Shown piece after piece: positions 62,199 to 64,000 of a stretch of DNA of 64,000 nt. The DNA comes from Ammoniphilus sp. CFH 90114 (GTDB lineage: Bacteria > Bacillota > Bacilli > Aneurinibacillales > RAOX-1): the NCBI RefSeq assembly GCF_004123195.1, contig NZ_SDLI01000004.1:124001-188000 (forward strand). The letters are read 5' to 3'. The translations under genes were made by a program, and so were the position numbers. The first letter of the stretch is position 1; every line of letters starts with the position of its first letter. The notes below the pieces were generated by a model that was not told where the DNA came from, did no database searches, and saw only the letters and a list, made by a program, of their open reading frames with translations.

Positions 62199-62987
62199 CT
62201 AGACTTTCTTTTGAAGAATAAAGTGATAAAAGAAGGCAATGTCTTTGTACGGACCACTTTGTCCTAACTGTAGCTCTAGTTCAAGCAAATCTTGAAATAT
62301 TTTGGGGTTATCTTGAATTTCTGTAGTTGTATAGTCAAACACGCAGCGTACACCATAATGCTCTACAAGCTTTAAACTTAATTGTTCAAACCACGTAAGA
62401 AAGGTTGTCAATGAATATTGATGTACATACGCCCCAATTAAAGGATTGTATTCTTTTTCTCTGTTCATCATTTCTTTAGCAGCGAATAGATCCATTTCCA
62501 CAATCGCTTTTTTTAGAACTTTTCCAGCTGGGTTATGTGTAATAATCGATATATATCCTCCAGGATTAAGCAAAGAGTAAAGTTTCCCCAATGCGTCAGT
62601 AGGACGATCTAAATACCCTAGCACATTGTGACATAAGATCCAATCATATGTTTTACCTTCCAATAGATCATCTATGTTTTCTAGCTGGCCTTGCAGAAAG
62701 GTAATTTCTTGTTTCTTTTCTTTCGCTTTTTGCTCAGCAACACGAATCATGTCTGGTGTCATATCAACACCCGTAACAAGATGTCCTTGTTCAGCTAACC
62801 ATATCGATGTTAAACCGAAGCCACAGCCTATATCCAAGATATTTAATGTTTTATTCTGAGCTAAATGCTCGGCAATCTGATTCCAGGTGATGGTATAAAA
62901 GAGCTTCCCTGAAGTGGTTTCTACATCTCGAAGATAGTCTGGCAAACTCTTCGTAAAAGCTTCAATGATTTTCTGATTTTCAGTCAC
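62199..62987 (-). CDS. Class I SAM-dependent methyltransferase (SmtA/CmoM-like)
   Basis: 262 residues. SAM motif I is NILDIGCGFGLTSIWLAEQGH, with VTGVDMTPDMIRVAEQKAKE after it and the CHNVLGYLDRP strand. Overall layout is similar to SmtA/CmoM, which modify tRNA uridine-34 derivatives; the C-terminal YHFILQKK is also alike. GTG start after AAGGTGAGACACA. It lies downstream of the formate dehydrogenase gamma gene, 58 bp away. Confidence 0.75.
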   Translation of the reverse strand: MTENQKIIEAFTKSLPDYLRDVETTSGKLFYTITWNQIAEHLAQNKTLNILDIGCGFGLTSIWLAEQGHLVTGVDMTPDMIRVAEQKAKEKKQEITFLQGQLENIDDLLEGKTYDWILCHNVLGYLDRPTDALGKLYSLLNPGGYISIITHNPAGKVLKKAIVEMDLFAAKEMMNREKEYNPLIGAYVHQYSLTTFLTWFEQLSLKLVEHYGVRCVFDYTTTEIQDNPKIFQDLLELELQLGQSGPYKDIAFFYHFILQKKV

Positions 62988-63045
62988 TGTGTCTCACCTT
63001 CTTTTTTACATAGCTATAGGATATCTCCAACATGAGAAGAACATA

Positions 63046-63726
63046 CTAATCACTTAGTCCGTTTTTATCTTTCTTTAACAATTTTGAATACCATATGGAG
63101 TGTCGCTTCTTAATATAATCGGCATCTACATACCCTGAAAACATACCCGGAATGAGGTGTCTATTCTCCTTCACGATAAAGGCGGCTAAGTGACCCAAAA
63201 TTCCAACAATCAAGGTTACAGTCGCTAAGTTATGAAGATGAGTGGACCAGGCAATTACTTCAAATGGTATGTTTAAGCCTGACATATTTTTTATTATTTT
63301 GATGATCCCAGTGACTACCAATACCAATATACTTAACCCTATGAATACATAAGCTAGGCGCTGTTCGGCTAAATATTTATCAGACGGTGGTTCTTTTCCT
63401 CTTGTAATCATGGCTTTAATAATTTGATAGGATTCCTTTAGATCTCCTCTTCGTGGAACGATGTCATACTCTCTTCTTAACACATGGAATACGATATGAT
63501 AAACAACTACAAACAATAGTAATATTGCCCCTAGATAATGTAAATACAGGGTGCTAAAGTAATCCCCTAACCATTCGCTGTACGGAAGCTTCGTTACGTT
63601 GTATCTCTTATAGAATGGAAGTTGACCTATACCGGATATAATCAAAGTAAAAATGGAAAGAGCGGCAAACCAGTGGACGAAGCGATTGGAAAAACTATGC
63701 CTTTTTATTTTTTCTTTCTTATTCAT
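63046..63726 (-). CDS. Formate dehydrogenase gamma subunit (membrane cytochrome b)
   Basis: 226 residues with four helices. Histidines for two hemes are at RHSFSNRFVHWFAAL, YLHYLGAI, VVVYHIVFHVL and WSTHLHNLATV, as in FdnI-like subunits that pass electrons from the beta subunit to menaquinone. The ATG at 63726 follows AAAGGGTGAGT and overlaps the beta-subunit end by eight bases. It belongs to a second formate dehydrogenase, distinct from the operon cut by the left edge. Confidence 0.88.
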   Translation of the reverse strand: MNKKEKIKRHSFSNRFVHWFAALSIFTLIISGIGQLPFYKRYNVTKLPYSEWLGDYFSTLYLHYLGAILLLFVVVYHIVFHVLRREYDIVPRRGDLKESYQIIKAMITRGKEPPSDKYLAEQRLAYVFIGLSILVLVVTGIIKIIKNMSGLNIPFEVIAWSTHLHNLATVTLIVGILGHLAAFIVKENRHLIPGMFSGYVDADYIKKRHSIWYSKLLKKDKNGLSD

Positions 63727-64000
63727 ACTCACCCTTTTTCTCTCCTTTCATTGTCCTATAGGCTGCAATTCCCGCCGCCGCTGCTCCAGCAATAGGAGCA
63801 ATCAAAGCACTCATCATCATTCCGTCAAATGTATCCAGTTTGTTCTCAATATCGATACTCATGCCGGGTCTCCCTGGCAACTGGTCCTTCGTTGTCAACT
63901 TATCTTGACGAATCGCTTGATCAATCTTCTCGAACGGTACCTTAGAAACATAGAACGTAGCCGTTCCACCGTTTTGTTTATCCCCGTATACATAGCCACC
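63719..64000 (-). CDS. Formate dehydrogenase beta subunit (C-terminal part, runs off the right edge)
   Basis: The last 93 codons of an iron-sulfur subunit. GGYVYGDKQNGGTATFYVSKVPF matches the end of the ferredoxin-like part, and a single membrane helix (MMMSALIAPIAGAAAAGIAAY) near the C-terminus is typical of FdnH-type subunits. The four-cluster domain lies beyond the window. The matching alpha subunit is expected further right. Confidence 0.85.
   Translation of the reverse strand, partial: GGYVYGDKQNGGTATFYVSKVPFEKIDQAIRQDKLTTKDQLPGRPGMSIDIENKLDTFDGMMMSALIAPIAGAAAAGIAAYRTMKGEKKGEYE

Overview
The window reads as chromosome of a low-to-mid GC Gram-positive, endospore-forming member of the Bacillales. 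Supporting signs are strong AGGAGG-type ribosome sites, frequent GTG and TTG starts, CysJI, CsoR/CstR, DUF421, a YheC/YheD-like spore-coat ATP-grasp gene and many intrinsic terminators. It uses selenocysteine: three genes are read through an in-frame UGA followed by a SECIS-like hairpin (a formate dehydrogenase alpha subunit and two HesB-like proteins). Coding is mostly on the minus strand. No rRNA, tRNA, complete insertion sequence, prophage or CRISPR array was seen.

Layout. 1-4.4 kb: Tat-exported selenocysteine formate dehydrogenase alpha (runs off the left edge), fdhD, tatA and a small b-cytochrome-like membrane protein. 4.4-5.1 kb: decayed, repeat-rich intergenic DNA with a Uma2-like remnant. 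5.1-11.4 kb: SIMPL protein, cysJI, thioesterase, nitroreductase. 11.38-12.18 kb: a strictly periodic 52-bp tandem array. 12.2-20 kb: acetyltransferase, HxlR regulator, ABC exporter, SGNH hydrolase, aldehyde dehydrogenase, radical SAM/SPASM protein. 20.2-31.2 kb: one compact operon with a binding-protein/kinase/regulator sensor, a membrane protein, a Dpp-type peptide importer and a DppA D-aminopeptidase. 31.3-36.5 kb: gene remnants, a methyltransferase, a HAD nucleotidase and two CNNM/CorC proteins. 36.7-37.7 kb: a yybP-ykoY (Mn2+) riboswitch ahead of three tiny genes (two zinc-ribbon proteins around an HPr-like protein without its active-site His). 37.7-47.3 kb: a persulfide/sulfane-sulfur island. 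47.4-51.9 kb: Ccd/TlpA thiol-redox genes with a two-component system. 52-58 kb: pseudogenes, a five-PAS diguanylate cyclase, DUF421. 57.8-62 kb: threonine synthase, panD, a spore-type ATP-grasp gene, a GT-C membrane protein. The right edge holds a methyltransferase and the gamma and beta subunits of a second formate dehydrogenase.

How the parts work together. The sulfur island contains a CstR-like sensor (Cys31, Cys60), membrane rhodanese, two TusA-rhodanese fusions, two rhodanese-persulfide dioxygenases, two TusA, two DsrE-like proteins and two TauE exporters. Near-identical ATACCCCTAnnGGTAT operators lie on the promoters of several of these units, so they look like one persulfide-responsive regulon. 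Both HesB-like selenoproteins lie inside this island and one has the operator on its promoter, which suggests selenocysteine chemistry in sulfane-sulfur handling. The Mn2+-riboswitch mini-operon and this selenoprotein-containing regulon are the best candidates for undescribed biology. Functional calls come from reading translated sequence and remembered family motifs; no database search was run.
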